Of a DNA stretch of 52,138 nt, positions 23,661 through 30,789 are shown one piece after another. A program made the position numbers and the translations under genes. The stretch is from Pseudomonadota bacterium (GTDB taxonomy: Bacteria; Pseudomonadota; Gammaproteobacteria; GCA-001735895). Under the pieces are notes generated by a model. The model saw only the letters and a list, made by a program, of their open reading frames with translations, had not been told where the DNA came from and ran no database searches. Location: the NCBI GenBank assembly GCA_022566015.1, contig JADFJT010000003.1, positions 1 to 52,138 on the forward strand, given 5' to 3'. The stretch's first letter is position 1; every line of letters starts with the position of its first letter.

Positions 23661-25202
23661 TTACGGGGATGAATTTTCCGTTTTTTTGTGTTTGCGCCGA
23701 CGACGACTAGGGCGTCGTTCACGCACTGGAACATTTCTGCCAATGTCTAAACGCTTCCATCCTTCCTGAAGCATCGCGTCACCCGCGACCAGGCCTTCGA
23801 ATTCGGCGCGGATACGGGCATCGACATCGGGTTCAAATACGGCGGTATTTGGAACGGAAAGAATATCAAACACCTTGTTCATCGCCCGTTGATGAATAGT
23901 CGAACTTCCCTCTAGCTCCCAATGCTCGCGTATCTTCCTGTCAGCCAGTTCGGGCAAAAAGGTAGACGTGTGCATGCGTTCCAGGGTCGCAGGATTTGCC
24001 GCGAACAGGCCCGCCGGGCCGGTTTCCTTGATTTCCTCCAGTGAGGCGGATTCTTTGGAGAATCCAAATCCGTCGCGCACTCGTTTAATCATCATTGCAA
24101 TTTCATTATCGATTGCAGCCTGACCGAAGTCGAACGACATCAACGCGTCCTGCAGGCCTCCCATAACGATAAAATCTACTCCCGACAGTGCTCCCATTAG
24201 CGGTGACATGCCTTTTTCGAAACCAGACTGGGCATCGGAGACCTTGGAATTGGTCAGACCGAGATATCCACCCGCAGGTACATTATAAAAACGTGCCATT
24301 TGGCAAACGGTCGAATTCATCATGCCAATTTCGATCGCACCCGGCGCATATGCGCCATCTCGCATATCGGCAAAGACAGGGAGGAAATTAAATATTTGAG
24401 CCGTTCCCGCTTTGGACATCTGTGCCAGCGTCGCGGCTGCCAGCCATTCGGCGTTCATGATGACCAACATGCCGGATAGTGTCAGCGGAGTGCTCAGTCC
24501 ACCCATCGGCGCGATCGTGCCGTAAGCAGTAATACCCTTTTCGGCGAAGTACATCAGCGTATCGGTGCTATCGAAATCCATGGTTAAGGGCGAGACTATC
24601 GAGCAGTATCCGAAATTGATAAATGGCCGCTCCCAGAAGGCTTCTTTAGACCCTGCGATCAATTCACCCAGTTTGATCACCTGATCGGCTTCGCGGACAT
24701 TGTAAACAGAAGTCCGGACGGGTTTGACGCAATTCTTCAGTGCCGTATAAAATCGGGTCAGACTGAATTGATCCCTGGGGGCATCGTCGGCGAGGGTGGA
24801 GATCGAAAACAGATCGAAGCCCGGTAGCTCGTTGACCAGATGGGCGATACGCGCAATATCGTCGGATCTAGCACGGCGTGTCACCCCAGTCACGGGGTCG
24901 ACAATGTCCGGCGCCGAGCTTGCGGTTGCGATGACCGGTAGTTTGCGGGGAAAGGTAATATCGAATGCGGGGTCTCGACCGCGCAGGGTAATAGTCGGAG
25001 GCACCAGGGCGCGGTACTTTTCGACAATCTTTGAGGGGATGCGCACCATCTCGGTTTCGTGATCGACAATCGCACCATGCTGTGCGAATCGTTTCCTTGC
25101 TTTTTCGTTACGAACCAGCAGGCCGACTTCCTCAAGAATTTCGAGCGAAGACTCGTGTACGTAGCGGATATCCTCGTCAGTCAGGTAGCTAAAAAAGTTC
25201 AT
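23661..25202 (-). CDS. MttB-family (trimethylamine/glycine betaine) corrinoid methyltransferase, non-pyrrolysine
   Basis: A 513-residue member of the MttB superfamily. It shows the N-terminal IRYVHESSLEILEEVGLLV, core PVTGVTRRARSDDIARIAHL, APMGGLSTPLTLSGMLVIMN, and AGGYLGLTNSKVSDAQSGFE. No in-frame amber codon is present, so it belongs to the pyrrolysine-free branch that includes glycine betaine methyltransferase MtgB. Such enzymes move a methyl group from a quaternary amine to a corrinoid protein; no corrinoid protein gene is in the window. The C-terminus is a short, very basic tail (RRPSRRRRKHKK). It is the first gene of the leftward operon, divergent from a LysR regulator. Confidence 0.88.
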   Translation of the reverse strand: MNFFSYLTDEDIRYVHESSLEILEEVGLLVRNEKARKRFAQHGAIVDHETEMVRIPSKIVEKYRALVPPTITLRGRDPAFDITFPRKLPVIATASSAPDIVDPVTGVTRRARSDDIARIAHLVNELPGFDLFSISTLADDAPRDQFSLTRFYTALKNCVKPVRTSVYNVREADQVIKLGELIAGSKEAFWERPFINFGYCSIVSPLTMDFDSTDTLMYFAEKGITAYGTIAPMGGLSTPLTLSGMLVIMNAEWLAAATLAQMSKAGTAQIFNFLPVFADMRDGAYAPGAIEIGMMNSTVCQMARFYNVPAGGYLGLTNSKVSDAQSGFEKGMSPLMGALSGVDFIVMGGLQDALMSFDFGQAAIDNEIAMMIKRVRDGFGFSKESASLEEIKETGPAGLFAANPATLERMHTSTFLPELADRKIREHWELEGSSTIHQRAMNKVFDILSVPNTAVFEPDVDARIRAEFEGLVAGDAMLQEGWKRLDIGRNVPVRERRPSRRRRKHKKTENSSP

Positions 25203-25298
25203 CGCACAGGTATCCAGAGCTAGTTTTTGGTGCGGAAACTTTAGGTAGCCTCCTGACTTGCGTCAAACAATAAATACTGTCACCATGTATAAGTAAAT

Positions 25299-25314
25299 CT
25301 TATTCGAAAATAAG
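25299..25314. promoter_or_regulatory. LysR-type operator in the mttB-lysR divergent region
   Basis: CTTATT-CGAA-AATAAG forms a 6-bp dyad and contains a T-N11-A pattern, as expected for LysR-type regulators. It lies 4 bases before the TTG start of the LysR gene and 97 bases upstream of the mttB-like start, placed for autoregulation and for control of the operon. Confidence 0.45.
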
Positions 25315-25317
25315 CAC

Positions 25318-26205
25318 TTGCGACGTCCCCGACTCAATATTCTACGCACCTTCGAAGCCGCTGGCCGACGCCTGAGTTTCTCGCTGGCTGCCGACGATAT
25401 GAAGATTTCTCAGGCGGCAGTGAGCCAGCAGATGCGTCAGCTGGAGGCTTATCTGAGTACTCCCCTGTTCGTGCGGCATCACCGCCGCCTGTCCCTGACC
25501 AGCACCGGTCAGGCTTATCTGGAAGCGGTACACGAGGCGCTAGATCGACTCGATTCGGTGACCGATCGACTGTTCCCAGGCCGGCAAAATCAGACCGTAA
25601 CTCTGCGCTGTACATCGGTTGTAGCGACACTCTGGCTGGCACCACAACTTGGATCCCTGCAAAAGCTACATCCTGACATAGATTTGCGTATCAATACGCT
25701 CGATCAAGGCTATGACAGTCGAAGTTCCCCTACGACAGACCTGGAAATTTTCATACAAAGGCAAGGCGCTTCCAGCGTCTCTGCACAAAAACTGTTAACC
25801 TCGACGATAACACCAGTTTGTTCGCCCGATCTGTTTGCCGGTCGCCAGCGTCTCAATGAACCGGTTGATGTGCTGAGGCATCAATTGATTCATGTACTTG
25901 GCTACGACGATGACTGGCACCGATGGTTTCGCACCTATCGACTGAATGAAGTCAGCATCCCACGAGGGTTATCCGTTGACGGATCGTTAATCGCGATCGA
26001 GGCGGCGCAGCGGGGCGATGGAATAATGCTCGGCAGGCGTCCGTTTATCGACCGTCATTTGCAATCTGGAGAGTTGGTTGAAGCATTTGAAAAGCCGTTC
26101 CACCTCTATGCCGATTATTTTTTACGACTATCAACTCGGTCTACCGGACAGCGTGCGAGTAGCATAGTAGCGAAATGGATTACCGAATTAGCCGCGCGGG
26201 AATGA
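25318..26205 (+). CDS. LysR-family transcriptional regulator (GcvA-like)
   Basis: A 295-residue LysR regulator. The N-terminal winged helix reads LNILRTFEAAGRRLSFSLAA then KISQAAVSQQMRQLEAYLST (HTH about residues 18-50). The effector domain starts TVTLRCTSVVATLWLAPQLG, and GDGIMLGRRPFIDRHLQSGE is a standard late motif. The TTG start at 25318 is forced: an in-frame stop lies at 25294 and the HTH follows closely. GcvA-like members often govern glycine, betaine and one-carbon genes. It diverges from the mttB operon, which it probably controls through the dyad at 25299-25314. Confidence 0.85.
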   Translation: MRRPRLNILRTFEAAGRRLSFSLAADDMKISQAAVSQQMRQLEAYLSTPLFVRHHRRLSLTSTGQAYLEAVHEALDRLDSVTDRLFPGRQNQTVTLRCTSVVATLWLAPQLGSLQKLHPDIDLRINTLDQGYDSRSSPTTDLEIFIQRQGASSVSAQKLLTSTITPVCSPDLFAGRQRLNEPVDVLRHQLIHVLGYDDDWHRWFRTYRLNEVSIPRGLSVDGSLIAIEAAQRGDGIMLGRRPFIDRHLQSGELVEAFEKPFHLYADYFLRLSTRSTGQRASSIVAKWITELAARE

Positions 26206-26252
26206 CGACGGTTAAAAACAGCAGATCGAGTCAGAGCCATCGTGCTCTTATA

Positions 26253-26735
26253 TTAATTTGTGAGGCTTTTGAGCGCATCGGATATCTGGTTCTGACTAAA
26301 CACCGAAATACCGTGACGTCTTAACAGCGCGGTCGTGACACCGATACCCGCACGGCTGTGGCCAGTAAAACTTCCGTCGTAAATCTGATGGCTGCCGCAG
26401 GAGGGGCTCGATTCAGTCAGTATGGCCACCTTAATCTGGTGTTGACGGCAGAGTTCGAGCGCCAGTTTTGCGCCACGCATAAATGCACTGGTGACATCTT
26501 TGCCCTGCGCTGTGCTAACCGTTGAAATCCCATCTACCACCGCAACGCCATCTCCATGTTGAATCTCGGCCGCGGCTCTTGGTATCGGGAGCCCTCCAGC
26601 GACTTCGGGACAAAATGAAATGATCCGGCCCTGCTTTGTTAATTCAATCAGGTCGGCATCGTTGGTCGCTTTGGATCGACCGTCGTAGCGGACCGGATCG
26701 CCGAGTAGGCAGGCGCTGACCAATACTTTGCGCAT
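26253..26735 (-). CDS. DUF523 family protein
   Basis: A 160-residue DUF523 protein. Family features are the N-terminal VLVSACLLGDPVRYDGRSK, the central ISFCPEVAGGLPIPRAAAEI, and AILTESSPSCGSHQIYDGSF; the conserved cysteines C11, C43 and C115 hint at metal or cluster binding. Function is not established. ATG at 26735 gives the canonical MRKVLVSACLLG start; the frame is open two codons further to a TTG, which is discarded. It follows the GST stop by 2 bases, so the two are probably cotranscribed. Confidence 0.87.
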   Translation of the reverse strand: MRKVLVSACLLGDPVRYDGRSKATNDADLIELTKQGRIISFCPEVAGGLPIPRAAAEIQHGDGVAVVDGISTVSTAQGKDVTSAFMRGAKLALELCRQHQIKVAILTESSPSCGSHQIYDGSFTGHSRAGIGVTTALLRRHGISVFSQNQISDALKSLTN

Positions 26736-26737
26736 GA

Positions 26738-27442
26738 TCAATAATGGCTTTTGCGTTCAACCGGTGAGTATAACGAGCTGTCGAGGAAGCTAGAAATATA
26801 ACCCTGGCGTTTCCATAGCAACTCACGGTATAACTCGGTGAAATTACTCACGGTCGAATTTTTTACCACTTCTTGCTGCAATAGATGATTTTTCCATTGG
26901 GTTATTTTGGGATGTCTTGCAGAGTCGAACATAGCCGGGCCAAGTTCCCCCAGACAGTGCAGGCGATGGAATAATGGAGCGTAGGAAGCGTCGACCATCG
27001 AAAATTCCGTACCGTTAAAATAAGGCTGCGGGTTTATAATCTCCTCAAGCTGGTCGAAGCGCTGATTTAAAACTTCCAGAACATCACCAAAGTTTTCTTT
27101 AGTCTCAGCAATGCTGAGTTCGAACGAATGAGTCATGCACGGGCCCGAAAACTCGATCCAGCTACGATTCTTGGCACGTTTTATCAGATCTGAAGGATGC
27201 AGTTTATTGGGGAAGGCTTCTTCGAGGAATTCATTGATGACGTTAGATTCGAAGATTACCTCTTTGTCCCACAGCAATAATGGTACCTTGCCAAAAGGGG
27301 ATATTTTCACAAACCAGTCAGCCGGATCGGCCAAATCGATGTATTCGATGTCGTAATCTATGTTTTTCTGGCGTAATACGATGACTGCTTTTTGTACAAA
27401 CGGGCATAGTTTGAAGCTGACCAGTTTTGGCTTGATGTTCAT
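26738..27442 (-). CDS. Glutathione S-transferase family protein (omega/Cys type)
   Basis: A 234-residue GST. The thioredoxin-like N-terminal domain has the C13-P-F-V motif (KLVSFKLCPFVQKAVIVL) of omega-class and Cys-GSTs, then SPFGKVPLLLWDKEVIFESN, where the cis-Pro and the Glu-Ser glutathione contacts lie. The helical C-terminal domain runs from about residue 90 (YFNGTEFSMVDASYAPLFHR). A catalytic cysteine suggests thiol transfer or dehalogenase-type chemistry rather than classical conjugation. It is the first gene of a pair with DUF523, divergent from the ArsR gene. Confidence 0.85.
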   Translation of the reverse strand: MNIKPKLVSFKLCPFVQKAVIVLRQKNIDYDIEYIDLADPADWFVKISPFGKVPLLLWDKEVIFESNVINEFLEEAFPNKLHPSDLIKRAKNRSWIEFSGPCMTHSFELSIAETKENFGDVLEVLNQRFDQLEEIINPQPYFNGTEFSMVDASYAPLFHRLHCLGELGPAMFDSARHPKITQWKNHLLQQEVVKNSTVSNFTELYRELLWKRQGYISSFLDSSLYSPVERKSHY

Positions 27443-27526
27443 GGAGTGATTACGCCATTTATTAAATTATCCTGATGACAGCTTATCACGCTGGTCGATT
27501 CCGGTGCAGCAAAGCTGTCTTTGTAC

Positions 27527-27552
27527 AATATTCAACCAAATGGTTGAATATT
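27527..27552. promoter_or_regulatory. Perfect 26-base palindromic operator of the ArsR-SRPBCC pair
   Basis: AATATTCAACC (27527-27537) and GGTTGAATATT (27542-27552) are exact inverted repeats around AAAT. The site ends at the base before the ArsR ATG (27553). The CAACCAAATGGTTG core fits the sites of ArsR regulators paired with SRPBCC proteins, so autoregulation is likely. Confidence 0.75.
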
Positions 27553-27885
27553 ATGAATGAAGAACGACTATCCATTTTGCTTAAAGCCGTTAGTGACAGT
27601 ACGCGCAGATCATTGCTGACTTTGCTTTGCCAGCAAGGCAAAACCAGGGTGACCGACTTGGCGCGGGTTTATGACCTGTCGCTTAACGCGGTTTCCAAAC
27701 ACATCAAAGTGTTGGAAAAGGCGGGGTTGGTACAGCGCGAAACAATCGGCAGAACCCACTGGATAGCGGCCGATTTAACCCAAACCAGCGCGATAGAGGA
27801 CTGGTTCGGGTCATTAAAATCTATCTGGGAACTTCGCCTCGATAGCCTTGATAAATTGATCAATAAAGGAGATAAAAATGACTGA
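27553..27885 (+). CDS. ArsR-family winged-helix repressor
   Basis: A 110-residue ArsR/SmtB-type protein. It begins ERLSILLKAVSDSTRRSLLT, continues through the recognition helix region DLARVYDLSLNAVSKHIKVL and the wing AGLVQRETIGRTHWIAAD. No metal-binding cysteine motif is present, as is usual for the group fused to or paired with SRPBCC/AHSA1 proteins. The frame is open 26 codons further upstream, but that part overlaps the palindromic operator and is unlike the family, so ATG at 27553 is chosen. Its end overlaps the SRPBCC start by 8 bases. Confidence 0.88.
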   Translation: MNEERLSILLKAVSDSTRRSLLTLLCQQGKTRVTDLARVYDLSLNAVSKHIKVLEKAGLVQRETIGRTHWIAADLTQTSAIEDWFGSLKSIWELRLDSLDKLINKGDKND

Positions 27886-28303
27886 TTTAAGTTGCAATGT
27901 AAGCAAATTAATTAATGCCCCAATCGAAAAGGTTTTCGACGCGTGGCTCGATCCGGAGCTACTATCGCAATTCATGTTGCCGATGCCCGGAATGCCGCAG
28001 CCTAAAACCGAAATCGATGCGCGCCAGGGTGGGCGGTTTACGATTATGATGGATGTTGGTGAAGAAGTAATTCCGCATTCCGGTACCTACCTTGAAATCG
28101 AGCGCCCCAATCGCCTGGTATTCTCCTGGGAGTCGCCTTTTTCTACCGATGGCAGTACCGTGACGTTAGTTTTTACCTCGGAAGGGGCGGACAATACTCG
28201 GGTTGAATTGACTCATATCAAGTTTCCAGATGAAGAATCATGTAATAATCATAAAGCGGGCTGGGGTAATATTTTTGATGCGCAAAATAAAATTTATAGC
28301 TAA
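27878..28303 (+). CDS. SRPBCC/AHSA1-domain protein
   Basis: A 141-residue START-like fold protein. The pattern KLINAPIEKVFDAWLDPELL at the N-terminus, GGRFTIMMDVGEEVIPHSGT in the middle, and NRLVFSWESPF followed by TVTLVFTSEG is that of the AHSA1/CalC branch. The C-terminal helix ends GWGNIFDAQNKIYS. Such proteins bind hydrophobic ligands in a cavity; the ligand here is unknown. GGAG lies 6-7 bases before the ATG, and the overlap with ArsR makes this a two-gene autoregulated unit. Confidence 0.87.
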   Translation: MTDLSCNVSKLINAPIEKVFDAWLDPELLSQFMLPMPGMPQPKTEIDARQGGRFTIMMDVGEEVIPHSGTYLEIERPNRLVFSWESPFSTDGSTVTLVFTSEGADNTRVELTHIKFPDEESCNNHKAGWGNIFDAQNKIYS

Positions 28304-28452
28304 TCGGGATGGCGAAACGCCTGGGTTAGAGTAGCTAAGGAATAGATATTCGAAGGCCCTATAGTTGACAGGACATTGTCCGACCTGCTTGATGGTCGAT
28401 CCCAGTTCATCGTAGTTCTTTCCACGTATTGACCCGACTGGACAAATAAACC

Positions 28453-28758
28453 TCATTCGAACGCGCGGTAAGATCCGACCATTTCTACCACTGACGGTTG
28501 CGGTGGCTCATCGCAGCGGGCTGCGATGTCCTTAACGAATGCCTGAAATTCAGGCAGCGATGCTAATGGATTTTCACCATCGGCGGTTTCGATAGACGCG
28601 ATATGAACGAAACTAACGCCGTCTTCGAGTACGAATGAGGCATAACGTAGGCCCTCAGGGCTGGTCCGCTTTAATGCCTCGAATATCTGGTTTATATAGT
28701 TGATATTCTCCTGTGCATTTTCCTGCTTTACGCGGTGTTTAACGATTACCCTGGACAT
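28453..28758 (-). CDS. Small dimeric alpha-beta barrel (ABM-like) protein
   Basis: A 101-residue protein. The layout VIVKHRVKQENAQENINYIN, then GLRYASFVLEDGVSFVHIA and a C-terminal VVEMVGSYRAFE, follows antibiotic-biosynthesis-monooxygenase-like dimeric barrels. Catalytic function is not implied, since most small members lack defined activity. GAGGG lies 8 bases before the ATG. No close operon partner is seen. Confidence 0.6.
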   Translation of the reverse strand: MSRVIVKHRVKQENAQENINYINQIFEALKRTSPEGLRYASFVLEDGVSFVHIASIETADGENPLASLPEFQAFVKDIAARCDEPPQPSVVEMVGSYRAFE

Positions 28759-28871
28759 AAAAAAATCCCTCTTGCGGTTGGGTTGACAAAACTAACACAT
28801 CCTTCTGTCTTCCGCATTAATGGTACATAGGTATTCCGGTAGAATTTGCCCAGAACCAGGCGAACCTAAAC

Positions 28872-29297
28872 TTAGCCAGGCGCCGGATTGCCAGTGCTCC
28901 ATCTTTTGAAACGCTTTTTGCAATAGGTGAGCAGGGTGGGATAGTCGGGGAAATAAAGTTCGAAGCCATCCTCGGCCGGGGCATCGTACTCGCAAAACTC
29001 GTTGTCGTGGGTCCGGCAAATAATGGGCCGGTCCTGGTAGATATTACATCTCCCATCTGGATTGAGGTGAGCGCAGACTGCATCAAACATCACGAACCAG
29101 CCATCCTCGTCCTTATAAACCCCAACACCCTCATGTGATACCTGCCAGAGTAAAATTTCGAAAGCGTATTTTGAACGCGGTGTGTCTATCTGTTGAGTTA
29201 CATAAGTACAACAGGTTGAATTAGTACACAAGTCACATTTGCTCAAGATCCTGGGCTTATTAACAGTTTCTATTTCGGGGAAAACGCTAGAATTCAT
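28872..29297 (-). CDS. YkgJ-family cysteine-cluster protein
   Basis: A 141-residue protein with the family's cysteine cluster: CDLCTNSTCCTYV near residues 21-33, then CAHLNPDGRCNIYQDRPIIC (about 75-94) and HDNEFCEY. The cysteines probably bind zinc or an Fe-S cluster. The family role is unclear. It starts 2 bases after the hemF stop on the same strand, so the two are likely cotranscribed. Confidence 0.85.
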   Translation of the reverse strand: MNSSVFPEIETVNKPRILSKCDLCTNSTCCTYVTQQIDTPRSKYAFEILLWQVSHEGVGVYKDEDGWFVMFDAVCAHLNPDGRCNIYQDRPIICRTHDNEFCEYDAPAEDGFELYFPDYPTLLTYCKKRFKRWSTGNPAPG

Positions 29298-29299
29298 TT

Positions 29300-30205
29300 C
29301 TAAATCCAGTCTCTGGGCTTAAGAAAATAGTCGGTCAGGCGTGCCTCCGCGCTGCCAGCTTCGGGTTGGTAATTGTATTGCCAGTTAACCACCGGTGGTA
29401 ACGACATCAGAATCGATTCGGTACGACCGCCCGATTGCAGTCCGAATAATGTGCCCCGATCGTAAACCAGGTTAAATTCGACATAGCGGCCACGCCGATA
29501 CCACTGGAATTTCTTTTCTCGCTCACCATATTCGGTATTTCTACGTTTTTCCACGATTGGCAGGTAGGCCGGTAAATAGTGATCGCCAACGCTACGCATA
29601 AAGGCAAACGCCTGCTCAAAGTCAGGTTGATTAAGATCGTCAAAAAACAGGCCGCCAATACCGCGTGCCTCATTTCGGTGTTTGAGATAAAAATAATCAT
29701 CGCACCACTGTTTGTGTTCTGAATAGCGCCCCGGGCCGAAGGCTTCGCAAGCCTGACTGGCGATACGATGCCAGTGTATACAGTCTTCTTCGTAGCCGTA
29801 GTAGGGGGTTAGATCGAAGCCGCCGCCAAACCACCAGACAGCTGGTTCGCCCGGTTTCTCTGCGATTAAAAATCGAACGTTAGCATGCGAGGTAGGTACG
29901 TATGGATTATCCGGATGCATCACCAGCGATACACCCATCGCGTGAAAAGTGCGTCCGGCCAGCTCGGGTCGATGAGCAGTCGCCGATGCGGGCAGGCTGT
30001 CACCGCTGACTTCTGAAAAATTAACCCCTGCCTGTTCAAAAATATCCCCACCGCTGAGCACCATGGTTTTGCCACCACCGCCACCGTCACGAATCCAGTC
30101 ATCGTGGATAAAAATCGCTCGACCATCCAGGGCTTGAATGCTACCGGTAATCGCCTGCTGTAACTGTAGGAGATAGTTTCTCACCTGGTCGATTTCATGA
30201 TTCAT
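29300..30205 (-). CDS. hemF: Oxygen-dependent coproporphyrinogen III oxidase
   Basis: A 301-residue HemF, full length. Family signatures are [40 protein letters not shown] (about residues 125-144), [19 protein letters not shown] and [20 protein letters not shown]. It converts coproporphyrinogen III to protoporphyrinogen IX with O2, so the organism makes heme aerobically. Its ATG follows the tsaC stop with no gap. Confidence 0.96.
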   Translation of the reverse strand: MNHEIDQVRNYLLQLQQAITGSIQALDGRAIFIHDDWIRDGGGGGKTMVLSGGDIFEQAGVNFSEVSGDSLPASATAHRPELAGRTFHAMGVSLVMHPDNPYVPTSHANVRFLIAEKPGEPAVWWFGGGFDLTPYYGYEEDCIHWHRIASQACEAFGPGRYSEHKQWCDDYFYLKHRNEARGIGGLFFDDLNQPDFEQAFAFMRSVGDHYLPAYLPIVEKRRNTEYGEREKKFQWYRRGRYVEFNLVYDRGTLFGLQSGGRTESILMSLPPVVNWQYNYQPEAGSAEARLTDYFLKPRDWI

Positions 30206-30769
30206 CTAATGGCGTGCTCTAAAGATTTGGCCGCTTTCCAGTGATTTTATCTCACTGGCTCGCATTGTGCCGGAATCGTAACCGCAGACAATAGAATCGA
30301 CTTGATCGATGAATTTTCGACGCGCTTGCCAGCTATTGCGTACCGGGGCACAGCCAGCCCTGTTGGCACTGGTGGAGACGATGGGTGACTGAATTTGCTG
30401 GCAAATCGTTGATACGAAGGGATGGCTGGTGACGCGGATGGCGACGTATGAAGAGTGACCTCGAATCCAGTCTGGGCAGTGGGTACTCGCGGGAATAAGC
30501 CAGGTGATGGGATGCCCAGTCTTCTGGGTCAGGCGGTTGGTCTGTTCGGCGCTTAATTGATCACTGATATAGGGTGCGAAATAATCCAGGTTCGAACAAA
30601 GCAGAATCAGGCCTTTCTCTACTGGCCTTTGTTTAATAGAGAGAATTCTGCTGACACTGTGAGCCAGCTGTGGGTGGCAACCCAATCCCCAGATGGTATC
30701 GGTAGGGTAGACGATTACCGCTCCTTGCAGGATTGCGTTGCCCAGTCGCTTGATGGCCCAGGGAAACAA
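30206..30769 (-). CDS. tsaC: Threonylcarbamoyl-AMP synthase (YrdC/Sua5 family)
   Basis: A 187-residue YrdC-domain protein. AVIVYPTDTIWGLGC (about residues 17-31) and SIKQRPVEKGLILLCSNLD hold the KxR nucleotide-binding motif, and PIVSTSANRAG (about 128-138) is the conserved S-x-S-A-N motif. It makes the threonylcarbamoyl-AMP used for t6A37 in tRNA. The length is that of TsaC rather than the longer Sua5. It lies between topA and hemF on one strand, probably in one operon. Confidence 0.94.
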   Translation of the reverse strand: MFPWAIKRLGNAILQGAVIVYPTDTIWGLGCHPQLAHSVSRILSIKQRPVEKGLILLCSNLDYFAPYISDQLSAEQTNRLTQKTGHPITWLIPASTHCPDWIRGHSSYVAIRVTSHPFVSTICQQIQSPIVSTSANRAGCAPVRNSWQARRKFIDQVDSIVCGYDSGTMRASEIKSLESGQIFRARH

Positions 30770-30789
30770 TTCAGGAAATCTCTTCGGGG

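Noticed and set aside
23661..25202. Possible pyrrolysine (amber) codon, as in archaeal MttB
   Set aside because: The frame is uninterrupted over 513 codons, so this is the non-pyrrolysine branch.
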